Source of the DNA: an uncultured Anaerococcus sp.
Lineage (GTDB): Bacteria; Bacillota_A; Clostridia; Tissierellales; Peptoniphilaceae
DNA length: 7,078 nt
Assembly (NCBI GenBank): GCA_945916625.1
Contig: CAMEGY010000050.1
Coordinates: forward strand, 1-7,078
Direction: 5' to 3'
Shown here: positions 1-7,078 of the stretch, piece after piece
How the letters are laid out: the number at the start of each line of letters is the position of its first letter
How positions within the stretch are numbered: position 1 is the first letter of the stretch
Notes under the pieces: model-generated
Databases searched by the model: none
Told to the model about the DNA's origin: nothing
Seen by the model: the letters and a program-made list of their open reading frames with translations, nothing else
Made by a program: the position numbers and the translations under genes

Positions 1-1518
1 AAAAATGATGGTGTAGTTGAAAAAGTCAGTGATGAACGTATTGTAATTAAGAAAGATACTCCAGATGAAAATGGAAAATATGACGAATATACAGTATTGA
101 AATTTAAGAGAGCTAACCAAGGTACAACTATTAACCAAAGACCAATAGTAAAACAAGGTGATAAGGTTAAAGCAGGAGATATTATCTCTGATGGCCCATC
201 AACAGAAATGGGCGAGTTAGCTTTAGGTAAAAATATATTGATAGCATTTATGACATGGGAAGGTTACAACTATGAAGATGCTATGCTATTAAATGAAAAA
301 TTAGTTGTAGATGATGTTTTAACTTCACTTCATATTGAGGAACATACTGCAGAAGCAAGAGAAACAAAATTAGGACCTGAAGAAATCACAAGAGACATCC
401 CAAGTATTGGTGATGACATGAGAAAAAATCTTGATGAAGAGGGTGTAATTAGAATCGGTGCTGAAGTACAAGCTGGAGACATTCTAGTTGGTAAAGTTAC
501 TCCAAAAGGTGAAACAGAATTATCTCCTGAAGAAAGATTATTAAGAGCTATTTTCGGAGAGAAAGCAAGAGAAGTTAGAGATACTTCATTAAGAGTTCCT
601 CATGGTGAAACTGGTGTCGTTGTAGATATTAAGAGATATTCAAGAGATACTGGAGATGAATTATCACCAGGTATTAATAAAGTAATAAGAGTATATATTT
701 GTACAAAGAGAAAAATAACTGTTGGGGATAAGATGTGTGGTCGTCACGGTAATAAAGGGGTTGTTTCCAGAATATTACCAGTTGAGGATATGCCATTCTT
801 ACCAAATGGTGAACCAGTACAAATCGTATTAAACCCACTTGGGGTGCCTTCTCGTATGAACATCGGACAAGTTCTTGAAGTTCACTTAGGTATGGCAGCT
901 AAAAGATTGGGATGGCATGTTGCTACTCCAGTATTTGATGGTGCTATGGACTATGATATTGAAGAAGCACTTGAAGAAGCCGGCTTAGATAAGACTGGTA
1001 AAATTCAACTTCGTGATGGTAGAACAGGCGAACCTTTTGATAACAAAGTAACTGTAGGATACATGTATATGTTGAAACTTCACCACTTAGTTGATGAGAA
1101 AATTCACGCAAGATCAACTGGACCATATTCACTTGTTACACAACAACCGCTTGGTGGTAAAGCACAATTCGGTGGACAAAGATTCGGTGAAATGGAAGTT
1201 TGGGCGCTTGAAGCTTACGGTGCAGCTCATACACTACAAGAAATGTTAACAGTAAAATCTGATGATATTATCGGTAGAGTAAAAACATATGAAGCAATAG
1301 TTAAGGGTGAAAATATTCCTGAACCAGGAACACCAGAGTCATTCAAGGTATTAACAAAAGAATTACAATCATTAGCTCTAAATGTTAGATTATTAGATGA
1401 AAATGGTGAAGAAGTAATTTTAGCTGAAAATACAGAAGAAAATGACGATTATCGTCAAGTTGAAAGAATGGCAGATAAAGAAAGTGAAGATTATCCTGAA
1501 CAATCATTTATTAAATAG
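1..1518 (+). CDS. rpoB: DNA-directed RNA polymerase subunit beta, C-terminal part (5' truncated by window edge)
   Basis: Beta subunit of RNA polymerase; with beta prime it forms the catalytic core that synthesises RNA from DNA in the cytoplasm. The reading frame is open from base 1, so 505 C-terminal codons are present and the true start lies to the left; the TTG at position 97 is an internal Leu, not a start. Visible hallmarks are GYNYEDAM (about 262-285, the conserved Glu-Asp pair near the active site), GEKAREVRD with [20 protein letters not shown] (724-759, containing the two lysines that lie close to the initiating nucleotide), [14 protein letters not shown], and the near-invariant block from [13 protein letters not shown] through [14 protein letters not shown] to LTVKSDD. 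The C-terminus is short and acidic, as in Firmicutes. The rifampicin-resistance cluster lies upstream of the window. One variation: the usual Ala of GDKMAGRHG is Cys here (codon 736-738). It is followed by rpoC after 24 bases, the standard rpoBC operon order. Identity is certain. Confidence 0.98.
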   Translation, partial: KNDGVVEKVSDERIVIKKDTPDENGKYDEYTVLKFKRANQGTTINQRPIVKQGDKVKAGDIISDGPSTEMGELALGKNILIAFMTWEGYNYEDAMLLNEKLVVDDVLTSLHIEEHTAEARETKLGPEEITRDIPSIGDDMRKNLDEEGVIRIGAEVQAGDILVGKVTPKGETELSPEERLLRAIFGEKAREVRDTSLRVPHGETGVVVDIKRYSRDTGDELSPGINKVIRVYICTKRKITVGDKMCGRHGNKGVVSRILPVEDMPFLPNGEPVQIVLNPLGVPSRMNIGQVLEVHLGMAAKRLGWHVATPVFDGAMDYDIEEALEEAGLDKTGKIQLRDGRTGEPFDNKVTVGYMYMLKLHHLVDEKIHARSTGPYSLVTQQPLGGKAQFGGQRFGEMEVWALEAYGAAHTLQEMLTVKSDDIIGRVKTYEAIVKGENIPEPGTPESFKVLTKELQSLALNVRLLDENGEEVILAENTEENDDYRQVERMADKESEDYPEQSFIK

Positions 1519-1524
1519 AGTTAC

Positions 1525-1533
1525 AGAGAGGAG
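1525..1533 (+). promoter_or_regulatory. Ribosome binding site of rpoC
   Basis: AGAGAGGAG lies 9 bases before the ATG at 1543 and within the 24-base rpoB-rpoC gap. It supports that ATG as the rpoC start. No promoter or terminator fits in this gap, so rpoC is read from the rpoB transcript. Confidence 0.8.
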
Positions 1534-1542
1534 TACTTCTGA

Positions 1543-4500
1543 ATGACAAGTTTTAAATCCATGCAAATTGGCCTAGCATCTCCAGAAATGATGAGAGAAT
1601 GGTCAAGGGGAGAAGTTAAAAAACCTGAAACTATAAACTACAGAACATTGAAGCCTGAAAGAGAAGGACTATTTTGTCAAAAAATATTTGGTCCAACAAA
1701 AGACTATGAATGTGCTTGCGGTAAATATAAAAGAATTAGATATAAAGGCGTAATTTGTGAAAAATGTGGCGTTGAAGTTACAAAAGCAAAAGTACGTCGT
1801 GAAAGAATGGGACATATTGAATTAGCTACACCAGTTTCTCATATTTGGTATTTCAAAGGAATACCATCAAGAATGGGATTATTACTTGATATGAGTCCAA
1901 AATCACTAGAAAAAGTATTATATTTTGCAAATTATGTTGTTACAGACCCTGGTACATGCGACGAAGTTGCATATAAACAAATCTTAACAGAAACAGAATA
2001 TAACAAATTGTACATCGAATATGGTGATGAATTTGAAGCGGAAATGGGTGCTGAAGCTATTGAAAAATTATTGGCAGATATAGATCTTAAAAAAACACAT
2101 GAAGATTTAACTGAACAATTAGAAACAGCATCAGGTCAAAAAAGAGTGAGAATATACAGAAGACTTGAAGTTATCGAGTCATTCATTCAATCTGGTAACA
2201 GACCAGAATGGATGTGTCTACGTGTATTACCTGTTATTCCACCAGATATTAGACCAATGGTTCAATTAGAAGGTGGTAGATTTGCTACATCTGATTTGAA
2301 CGATTTATATAGAAGAGTTATAAATAGAAATAACAGATTAAAAAGATTGTTAGAAATTGGTGCACCAGATATAATTGTAAGAAACGAAAAAAGAATGTTA
2401 CAAGAATCTGTTGATGCGTTGATTGACAATGGTAGAAGAGGTAAACCAGTTACTGGAGCTTCAAATAGACCATTAAAATCACTTTCTGATATGTTAAAAG
2501 GTAAAACAGGTAGATTTAGACAAAACTTACTTGGTAAGAGGGTTGACTACTCTGGACGTTCTGTAATCGTAGTCGGACCAGACCTTAAGTTTAACCAATG
2601 CGGTCTGCCACAAGAGATGGCACTTGAGCTTTTCAAACCATTCATCATGAATAAGGTAGTAGAAAAGGAAATGGCCCACAACCTTAAGACTGCAAAGAAA
2701 ATGGTAGAGAAAAAAGATCCAAGAGTATATGAAGTTTTAGAAGAAGTAATCAAGGACCACCCAGTTTTACTAAACCGTGCTCCGACACTTCACAGACTTG
2801 GTATCCAAGCTTTTGAGCCAATCCTTGTAGAAGGTAAGGCTATTAAGCTACACCCACTTGCATGTAACGCCTTCAACGCAGACTTTGACGGTGACCAGAT
2901 GGCTATCCACCTTCCACTATCAAACGAAGCACAAATTGAAGCAAGACTCTTAATGATGTCAACCAACAACATCCTTGGTCTAAAAGATGGTAAGCCAATT
3001 ACAACACCTTCTCAGGATATGGTATTAGGTGCCTACTACCTAACTACAATCAAGGAAGGCGCTAAGGGCGAAGGCATGGTTTTCGAATCAACCAACGAAA
3101 TGAAAAAAGCCCTAGTAGCTGGTATTGTTGAATACCAAACAAAAATTGGTGTAAGAATCAAAAAAGACGAGATGGATCCAGGTAAAATCGTAAAATCATC
3201 TGTAGGTAGGTTTATCTACAACGAAGGAATTCCACAAGATTTAGGCTATGTAAATAGAAAAGAAGATCCATATTCATTAGAAATAGACACCCTTGTTGAC
3301 TCAGGCACCCTAAAAGATATTATCGATAAGTGCTTTAGAAAACACGGTAATATAAAAACTGCAGAAGTACTTGACTATGTAAAACATATAGGTTATCAGT
3401 ACTCAACCCTATCAGGTCTTACTGTATCAATGGATGACGTAAAGATTCCAGCAGAAAAATGGGACCTAATAGATGAAGCAGATGCCCAAGTTGACAAATA
3501 CGAAAAACTTTATAGACGTGGTCTAATTACTGACCAAGAAAGATACGAAAAAGTAATCGAAATCTGGCAAGAAACTACAAACAAGGTAACAGATGCCCTA
3601 CTAACAGACCTTAACGATGATAACAACATCAAGATCTTTGCGGACTCTGGTGCCCGTGGTTCCACAAACCAGATTAGACAGCTAGGCGGTATGCGTGGAC
3701 TTATGAGTCAGGCCGATGGTAAGATTATCGAAATTCCAATCAAGGCCAACTTTAGAGAAGGTCTTTCTGTACAAGAATACTTTATCTCAACCCATGGTTC
3801 TCGTAAGGGTCTAACAGATACAGCCCTAAGAACTGCCGACTCAGGTTACCTAACTCGTAGGATGGTAGACATTTCCCAAGACGTAATAGTTACAGAAGAT
3901 GATTGCCATACAGATGGTTATGTTCTTGCCCACGAATTTAAGGACGGAAACGAACTAATAGAAGATTTAAGAACAAGAATTATCGGCCGTACATCTTTTG
4001 AAGATATCAAAGACGAATCAGGTGAGATTATTGTTCATAAAGACGAAGTAATAGATGAAGATCTTGCTGAAAAGATTGTAGAAACTGGTATCAAGGAAGT
4101 AAAACTAAGATCAGTTTTAGAATGTAAGGCAAAACAAGGTGTATGTGCTAAATGCTACGGTAGAAACCTTGCAACAAGCAAACACGTCAACATGGGAGAA
4201 GCAGTAGGTATCATCGCAGCCCAATCAATCGGTGAGCCAGGTACCCAGCTAACCATGAGAACCTTCCACTCCGGTGGTATCGCAGGCGTAGGAATTACCC
4301 AAGGTCTTCCAAGGGTTGAGGAGCTTTTTGAAGCTCGTAAACCAAAGGGACTTGCCTTTATCGCAGCCAACTCCGGAACAGTTTCGCTTATCCAAAACGA
4401 TAAGAAAACAGACGTAGAAATCACAGGAGCTGACGGTACAAGCAAGAAATATAACATCCCATTCGGTTCAAGAATCCTTGTAAAAGACGGCGAAGAAGTA

Positions 4501-5085
4501 GAAATCGGTGCACAACTTACAGAAGGTTCACTAGATCCACATGACGTACTTGACGTACTAGGTAAGGTTGGAGTTCAAGATTACATCACCAAGGAAGTCC
4601 AAAAAGTATATAGGCAACAAGGTGTTGAAATCGACGATAGACACATTGAAGTAATTGCCCGCCAAATGCTTAAGAAAGTCAAAATCCTAGACTCAGGCGA
4701 TACAGAATTCTTACCAGAAAGCTTACAAGATAGACGTGATGTCGACCTAGTAAATGATAAGATGAAAGAATCTGGCAAGAAACCTGCAGTCTACGAACAA
4801 GAGCTCCTTGGAATCACTAAGGCATCTCTTGCAACAGACAGCTGGCTATCAGCAGCATCCTTCCAAGAAACAACCAGAGTCCTTACAGATGCATCAATTA
4901 AGGGCAAAGTTGATGACCTAAGAGGTCTAAAGGAAAATATCATAATCGGTAAGCTAATCCCAGCAGGTACTGGTCTAAAATACTACAACGATGTAGAAAT
5001 AGACTACGAAACCAAGGAATTAGAAGACGCACAAATACAAGCAAACATCGAATCAATCGAAGAAGCTGAGACAGAAGAAGTATAA
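1543..5085 (+). CDS. rpoC: DNA-directed RNA polymerase subunit beta prime (complete)
   Basis: Catalytic largest subunit of RNA polymerase, 1180 aa, the usual Firmicutes length. Domains in order: N-terminal zinc ribbon with C57, C59, C72 and C75; clamp helices that bind sigma, about residues 250-300 ([20 protein letters not shown]); the switch region around [10 protein letters not shown]; active-site motif NADFDGDQM with Mg-binding Asp447, Asp449 and Asp451; bridge helix about 744-778 ([16 protein letters not shown]); second zinc site C788, C861, C868 and C871; trigger loop [10 protein letters not shown] with Met905, Arg906 and His909. The large SI3 insertion of proteobacterial trigger loops is absent. 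The C-terminus is acidic. The start is fixed by the ribosome binding site and by conserved N-terminal residues. The gene ends in tandem TAA TAA and an intrinsic terminator. Oddity: codon usage changes abruptly near codons 329-349 (about 2527-2590) from TTA/AAA-rich to CTA/CTT/AAG-rich and stays that way to the end, although the protein looks intact throughout. Confidence 0.99.
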   Translation: MTSFKSMQIGLASPEMMREWSRGEVKKPETINYRTLKPEREGLFCQKIFGPTKDYECACGKYKRIRYKGVICEKCGVEVTKAKVRRERMGHIELATPVSHIWYFKGIPSRMGLLLDMSPKSLEKVLYFANYVVTDPGTCDEVAYKQILTETEYNKLYIEYGDEFEAEMGAEAIEKLLADIDLKKTHEDLTEQLETASGQKRVRIYRRLEVIESFIQSGNRPEWMCLRVLPVIPPDIRPMVQLEGGRFATSDLNDLYRRVINRNNRLKRLLEIGAPDIIVRNEKRMLQESVDALIDNGRRGKPVTGASNRPLKSLSDMLKGKTGRFRQNLLGKRVDYSGRSVIVVGPDLKFNQCGLPQEMALELFKPFIMNKVVEKEMAHNLKTAKKMVEKKDPRVYEVLEEVIKDHPVLLNRAPTLHRLGIQAFEPILVEGKAIKLHPLACNAFNADFDGDQMAIHLPLSNEAQIEARLLMMSTNNILGLKDGKPITTPSQDMVLGAYYLTTIKEGAKGEGMVFESTNEMKKALVAGIVEYQTKIGVRIKKDEMDPGKIVKSSVGRFIYNEGIPQDLGYVNRKEDPYSLEIDTLVDSGTLKDIIDKCFRKHGNIKTAEVLDYVKHIGYQYSTLSGLTVSMDDVKIPAEKWDLIDEADAQVDKYEKLYRRGLITDQERYEKVIEIWQETTNKVTDALLTDLNDDNNIKIFADSGARGSTNQIRQLGGMRGLMSQADGKIIEIPIKANFREGLSVQEYFISTHGSRKGLTDTALRTADSGYLTRRMVDISQDVIVTEDDCHTDGYVLAHEFKDGNELIEDLRTRIIGRTSFEDIKDESGEIIVHKDEVIDEDLAEKIVETGIKEVKLRSVLECKAKQGVCAKCYGRNLATSKHVNMGEAVGIIAAQSIGEPGTQLTMRTFHSGGIAGVGITQGLPRVEELFEARKPKGLAFIAANSGTVSLIQNDKKTDVEITGADGTSKKYNIPFGSRILVKDGEEVEIGAQLTEGSLDPHDVLDVLGKVGVQDYITKEVQKVYRQQGVEIDDRHIEVIARQMLKKVKILDSGDTEFLPESLQDRRDVDLVNDKMKESGKKPAVYEQELLGITKASLATDSWLSAASFQETTRVLTDASIKGKVDDLRGLKENIIIGKLIPAGTGLKYYNDVEIDYETKELEDAQIQANIESIEEAETEEV

Positions 5086-5086
5086 T
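5081..5086 (+). promoter_or_regulatory. Possible -10 box overlapping the rpoC stop codons
   Basis: A perfect TATAAT is formed by the last base of rpoC sense codon 1180, its TAA stop and the following T. A start site 6-8 bases downstream would fall at about 5092-5094, inside the left arm of the rpoC terminator. No good -35 is visible: the hexamers at 17-18 base spacing are roughly CGAAGA/TCGAAG, and there is no extended TG element. The match may be just a by-product of GTA-TAA-TAA. It is the only promoter candidate I see for the DsrE-like gene. Confidence 0.25.
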
Positions 5087-5111
5087 AAAGGGGGCAAAAT
5101 GCCCCTTTTTT
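5087..5111 (+). terminator. Intrinsic terminator of the rpoBC transcript
   Basis: GGGGC (5091-5095), loop AAAAT, GCCCC (5101-5105), then six T (5106-5111). The stem can extend through a G-T pair and three A-T pairs (5087-5090 with 5106-5109). It begins directly after the rpoC stop codons. This is a textbook Rho-independent terminator and probably separates rpoC from the next gene, or lets only part of the transcription through. Confidence 0.88.
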
Positions 5112-5122
5112 AAAAAGAAATT

Positions 5123-5128
5123 GAGAGG
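5123..5128 (+). promoter_or_regulatory. Ribosome binding site of the DsrE-like gene
   Basis: GAGAGG lies 6 bases before the ATG at 5135 and just after the rpoC terminator. It supports that start codon. Confidence 0.65.
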
Positions 5129-5134
5129 TTACAT

Positions 5135-5473
5135 ATGAAAAAAGTACTATTTTACCTTATGCAGGGAGAAAAAATGTGTGCCATGCACGCTCTAATGAAC
5201 GCAAATCAAATCATAGAAAATGGCGGAGAGGCCAAAATAATCTTTGAAGGACAATCAGTAAAACTACCTTCCATACTAGAAGAAGAAAAAAATCCACTTT
5301 ATAAAAAGCTAATCGAAAATGAAACAATCATAGGAGTATGCGAAGCTTGTTCAAAAATGCTGGGAGTTTATGAAATAAATAAGGATTTAGGACTAAAGTT
5401 CTTAGACGATATGAATGGCCATGCTGGAATGCTTAAATATTTAGAGGAAGATTACCAAGTTATAGAGTTTTAA
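5135..5473 (+). CDS. DsrE/DsrF-like small cytoplasmic protein
   Basis: A 112-aa soluble protein with no signal peptide or membrane segment. It opens with a hydrophobic strand (KKVLFYLMQGE), then MCAMHALMNANQI, a second strand (AKIIFEG), GVCEACSKMLGV and a C-terminal GHAGMLKYLEEDYQVIEF. I recognise this as the small DsrE-like family of clostridia and archaea, whose members share an early Met-Cys, a Cys-x-x-Cys-type segment followed by MGV, and a GH..M..Y..EGYEVI.F ending. Cysteines are at 15, 69 and 72. Some DsrE-superfamily proteins carry sulfur as persulfide on a conserved Cys, but the function of this subfamily is not established and a sulfur role here is inference. It has its own ribosome binding site, follows the rpoC terminator by 23 bases, ends in tandem TAA TAA, and uses CTA/GCC-rich codons like the 3' part of rpoC. 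The minus-strand group II intron ends about two bases beyond its stop codon. Confidence 0.68.
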   Translation: MKKVLFYLMQGEKMCAMHALMNANQIIENGGEAKIIFEGQSVKLPSILEEEKNPLYKKLIENETIIGVCEACSKMLGVYEINKDLGLKFLDDMNGHAGMLKYLEEDYQVIEF

Positions 5474-5476
5474 TAA

Positions 5477-5508
5477 TCGAATAGGGGCTAAGATCTAGCC
5501 CCTTTCAC
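5477..5508 (-). ncRNA. Group II intron domain VI with bulged branch-point A
   Basis: On the minus strand AGGGGCUA (5503-5496) pairs with UAGCCCCU (5490-5483) around loop GAUCU. Below it GAA (5506-5504) pairs with UUC (5481-5479), leaving A5482 as a single unpaired base. That A is 7 nt from the proposed 3' end at 5476, the classic place for the lariat branch-point adenosine. The structure looks intact. Confidence 0.82.
5483..5505 (+). terminator. Possible plus-strand terminator formed by the intron's domain VI
   Basis: Read on the plus strand, the same inverted repeat gives AGGGGCTA, loop AGATC, TAGCCCCT, followed by only a short T run (TTT then C). It sits 9 bases after the DsrE-like stop codon. 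It could end that transcript, but the T tract is weak and the hairpin's primary role is intron domain VI. Confidence 0.4.
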
Positions 5509-5540
5509 ACCACCGTACGTGCCGTTCGGCATACGGCGGT
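5509..5540 (-). ncRNA. Group II intron domain V (catalytic core, CGC triad)
   Basis: On the minus strand ACCGCCGUA (5540-5532) pairs with UACGGUGGU (5517-5509). The two-base bulge C5519-G5518 is followed by UGCC/GGCA closed by a GAAC loop (5527-5524), giving 13 pairs in all. The triad C5538-G5537-C5536 lies opposite G-U-G, with the expected central G-U wobble. Known of the family: IIC introns have a CGC triad whereas IIA and IIB have AGC, and the CG bulge helps bind catalytic metals. The short distal helix also fits IIC. All key positions appear intact. It starts just after the maturase stop codon (5548-5546). Confidence 0.88.
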
Positions 5541-5545
5541 TCAAT

Positions 5546-6825
5546 TTAATTTACACATGTCCTGCTTATATAGTAATCGTAAGGGTCAATTAAGCCTGTT
5601 TTACTTAATCTTTCTTTTGTGATTGCTCTTACTAAGCAGGTTTTTGTTGCTACAAAGTAGTATCTGTTTCCACAATAGGATGTTAATCTTGCTAGCTCTT
5701 TTACTATTCCCATTTTTCTTAACGCCCATTGTCTTTTCTTTTGTACTTTCCACATTTTCCAGCATATTATTCTGAGTCTGGTTCTTAAGTGCTCGCTGAA
5801 ACTTTTTAGTTTACTTTTCATGCTTGCTATTTTAAAGTAGTTTATCCAGCCTCTTGTTACTTCATTTAGCTTTTTGATTCTGTATTCTAAGGATACTGAC
5901 CATTTTCTTGTGGTTAGTTTCTTTATTTTATCTTTGAATCTTTTAAATGATGTTTCATGGACTCGTGCTTTCCATTGATTTGCTTTATTGTCTTTCCAGT
6001 AGCCAAATCCAAGATACTTTATTCCGCTTGGTTTTGTTATTTTGCTTTTCTCTGCATTTACTTTTAAGCCAAGTTTATTTTCTATGAATCTTTTTATTGA
6101 GTGCATTACTCTTGTGGCTGCTGCTTTACTTTTTACAAATATTAAACAATCGTCTGCATATCTTGTATACCTAAGTTTTCTTGCTTCTAGTTCTTTGTCT
6201 AGTTTGTCTAGCATGATGTTGCTTAGTAGTGGCGATAGGTTTCCTCCTTGTGGGGTTCCTATTTCACTTTTTTCGTATATGCCTTTGTTCATTATTCCCG
6301 CTTTTAAGTATTTTCTGATTAGTGATTCTGTATCTGGTGCTTTGATATGTTCATGGACTATGCTCATTAGTTTATCTTGTGGCACTTTGTCGAAGAATTT
6401 TTCTAGGTCTATGTCTACTACCCATTCGAATCCATCATTTAAGTATTCTAGGCTTTTGGTTATTGCCATTTGACAGTTTCTTCCTGGTCTGAAGCCATAG
6501 CTCGTTTCAGAAAATCTTTCATCGATTATTGGTGTTAATACTTGTACAATTGCTTGTTGGATTATTCTGTCCATTACTGTTGGTATTCCGAGTTTTCTTT
6601 TTCCTCCGTTTGGTTTTGGGATTTCTACTCGGAGTACTGGTTGTGGTTTGTAGCGTCTTTCGATAATTTCTTGTCTTATCCTTGCCCAGTTAGCTTTGAT
6701 GTATTCATCTATTTCTTTTACACTTATTCCGTCTGTTCCGCTGCTCCTTTGTTGGAGATAACTTTTACTTTGGCTTGGTGCATGTTTTCTGGGTTTAGGA
6801 TTTGGTTTATTATTTTATCTTCCAT
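5546..6825 (-). pseudogene. ltrA-like: Group II intron reverse transcriptase/maturase, bacterial class C, broken by a 1-base frameshift
   Basis: Multifunctional intron protein that helps the intron fold and splice and reverse-transcribes it at new sites. The full reading, about 426 aa, starts at ATG 6825 (MEDKIINQILNPENM) and runs to NKGAA at about 6739. There the family motif NKGAAGTDGISV is split: the start frame goes on to a stop at 6726-6724 while the rest (GTDGISVKEIDEYI onward) continues in another frame. One missing C in the plus-strand CC at 6738-6739 explains it. Downstream are VEIPKPNGGKRKLGIPT, motif A DLEKFFD, GTPQGGNLSPLLSN, the YADD active site (residues 139-142 counted from ATG 6574), a maturase domain (RWINYFKI-like RGWINYFKIASM), and a C-terminus YISRTCVN without an HNH endonuclease. 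The longest intact ORF (ATG 6574 to 5546, 342 aa) lacks the N-terminal 84 residues, including the RT0/RT1 region, so it is probably not active. A sequencing error remains possible. Confidence 0.88.
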
Positions 6826-6836
6826 GTGTGCACTTG

Positions 6837-6845
6837 CTCCTTTCC
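6837..6845 (-). promoter_or_regulatory. Ribosome binding site of the intron maturase gene
   Basis: The minus strand reads GGAAAGGAG, 11 bases before ATG 6825. This is a strong Shine-Dalgarno match at slightly long spacing, and supports 6825 as the ancestral start rather than the internal ATG at 6574. Confidence 0.55.
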
Positions 6846-6930
6846 GCTTGCATAACTTTTTTCTTAGGTGTGAGATTTTGATTTCATTTACGTTTTTTCT
6901 ACTTTCTCTGTCAGATTTGTTATGCTACAT

Positions 6931-7078
6931 ACATTTTGCTTGTGCTTTTAAATTGTTCGGTCCTTCGGTGTTTCCACCTACTATGACTTCTGCTGACTTC
7001 TCACTATTCGTTGTTACTACTTCTTCGCTAGTGAGACCTCACGGGATAAGCCCTAATACTTTCATCGTTTACTTGCAG
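6931..7078 (-). ncRNA. Group II intron upstream ribozyme segment (domain III region, entry to domain IV)
   Basis: Non-coding part of the intron upstream of the maturase gene; it continues past the right edge. Recognisable minus-strand pieces are GAAGAAGTAGTAACAACGA, then GTGAGAAGTCAGCAGAAGTC, CATAGTA, a small hairpin GGTG-GAAA-CACC (6978-6967) and GAAGGACCGAAC. This order is familiar from the ribozyme part of related bacterial introns. A second short inverted repeat (GTGAG..CTCAC) is at 7031-7042. Assignment to domain III is by pattern memory and position, not by a full fold. The stretch from 6826 to 6930 links it to the gene and carries the ribosome binding site. Confidence 0.65.

Larger units (their letters stand above)
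5476..7078 (-). mobile_element. Group IIC intron (5' end beyond window), with frameshifted maturase
   Basis: A self-splicing retroelement on the minus strand: a ribozyme surrounding a reverse transcriptase gene. Evidence is the class-C-type maturase lacking a DNA endonuclease domain, a domain V directly after the maturase stop with a CGC catalytic triad (the IIC signature), domain VI with a bulged A 7 nt from the 3' end, and an upstream ribozyme segment before the gene. The minus strand reads CUAUUCGAU at the 3' boundary, ending in AU at 5477/5476 (uncertain by about one base). The 3' exon therefore starts near 5475, two bases from the DsrE-like stop codon. Domains I-II and the 5' splice site are not in the window. 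Family knowledge: IIC introns typically insert just downstream of intrinsic-terminator hairpins, so such a hairpin is expected to the right of this window. Confidence 0.88.

Noticed and set aside
97..99. TTG at 97 as a start of a 473-aa protein
   Set aside because: The frame is open to base 1 and the upstream residues continue the beta-subunit sequence; TTG is an internal Leu codon of a gene cut by the window edge.
4155..4457. 100-aa minus-strand open frame opposite rpoC, with shorter ones at 2547-2753, 2790-2972, 4581-4778 and 944-1132
   Set aside because: All lie antisense to conserved polymerase coding sequence and look like frame shadows; none resembles a known protein.
6042..6473. 143-aa plus-strand open frame inside the intron
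   Set aside because: Antisense shadow of the reverse transcriptase; Ser/Leu/Phe-rich with no recognisable domain and no convincing ribosome binding site.
7031..7042. Inverted repeat GTGAGACCTCAC as a possible operator
   Set aside because: It lies in the ribozyme part of the intron, where short stems are expected; no promoter or regulator gene is nearby.
1..7078. CRISPR array, tRNA or rRNA genes, toxin-antitoxin or defence modules
   Set aside because: No spaced direct repeats, no tRNA- or rRNA-like stretches, and no extra gene pairs were seen; the only mobile element is the group IIC intron.

Overview
The window is a low-GC stretch whose base composition, AGA-dominated Arg codons, short beta-prime subunit (1180 aa, no large trigger-loop insertion) and GAGAGG-type ribosome binding sites point to a low-GC Firmicute. 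An anaerobic coccus of the Anaerococcus/Peptoniphilaceae type would fit, but that genus-level guess is inference from general resemblance only.

Layout, left to right. Positions 1-1518 (+) hold the C-terminal 505 codons of rpoB, the RNA polymerase beta subunit; the 5' part lies outside the window. After a 24-base gap with a good ribosome binding site, 1543-5085 (+) is complete rpoC (beta prime), ending in tandem TAA TAA and an intrinsic terminator at 5087-5111. Positions 5135-5473 (+) encode a 112-aa DsrE-like cytoplasmic protein with three conspicuous cysteines. From about 5476 to the right edge, on the minus strand, lies a group IIC intron. In genome order it shows domain VI with a bulged branch-point A, domain V with a CGC catalytic triad, a reverse transcriptase/maturase gene broken by a one-base deletion, and part of the upstream ribozyme (domain III region). 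The intron's 5' end is beyond position 7078.

How the parts relate. rpoB and rpoC are co-transcribed and make the two large catalytic subunits of RNA polymerase. The DsrE-like gene follows the rpoC terminator and is probably a separate unit, or is fed by read-through. The intron runs against these genes and its 3' splice junction falls only about two bases past the DsrE-like stop codon. No gene is interrupted, but the DsrE-like gene has been separated from whatever originally followed it.

Main points for a second look: a sharp change in codon usage inside rpoC near 2530-2590, which suggests recombination or a chimeric assembly; the frameshift in an intron whose catalytic RNA 3' end looks intact; and an intron domain VI helix that may now act as the DsrE-like gene's terminator. 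I found no sign of a novel defence system, CRISPR array, toxin-antitoxin pair or other undescribed multi-gene system.
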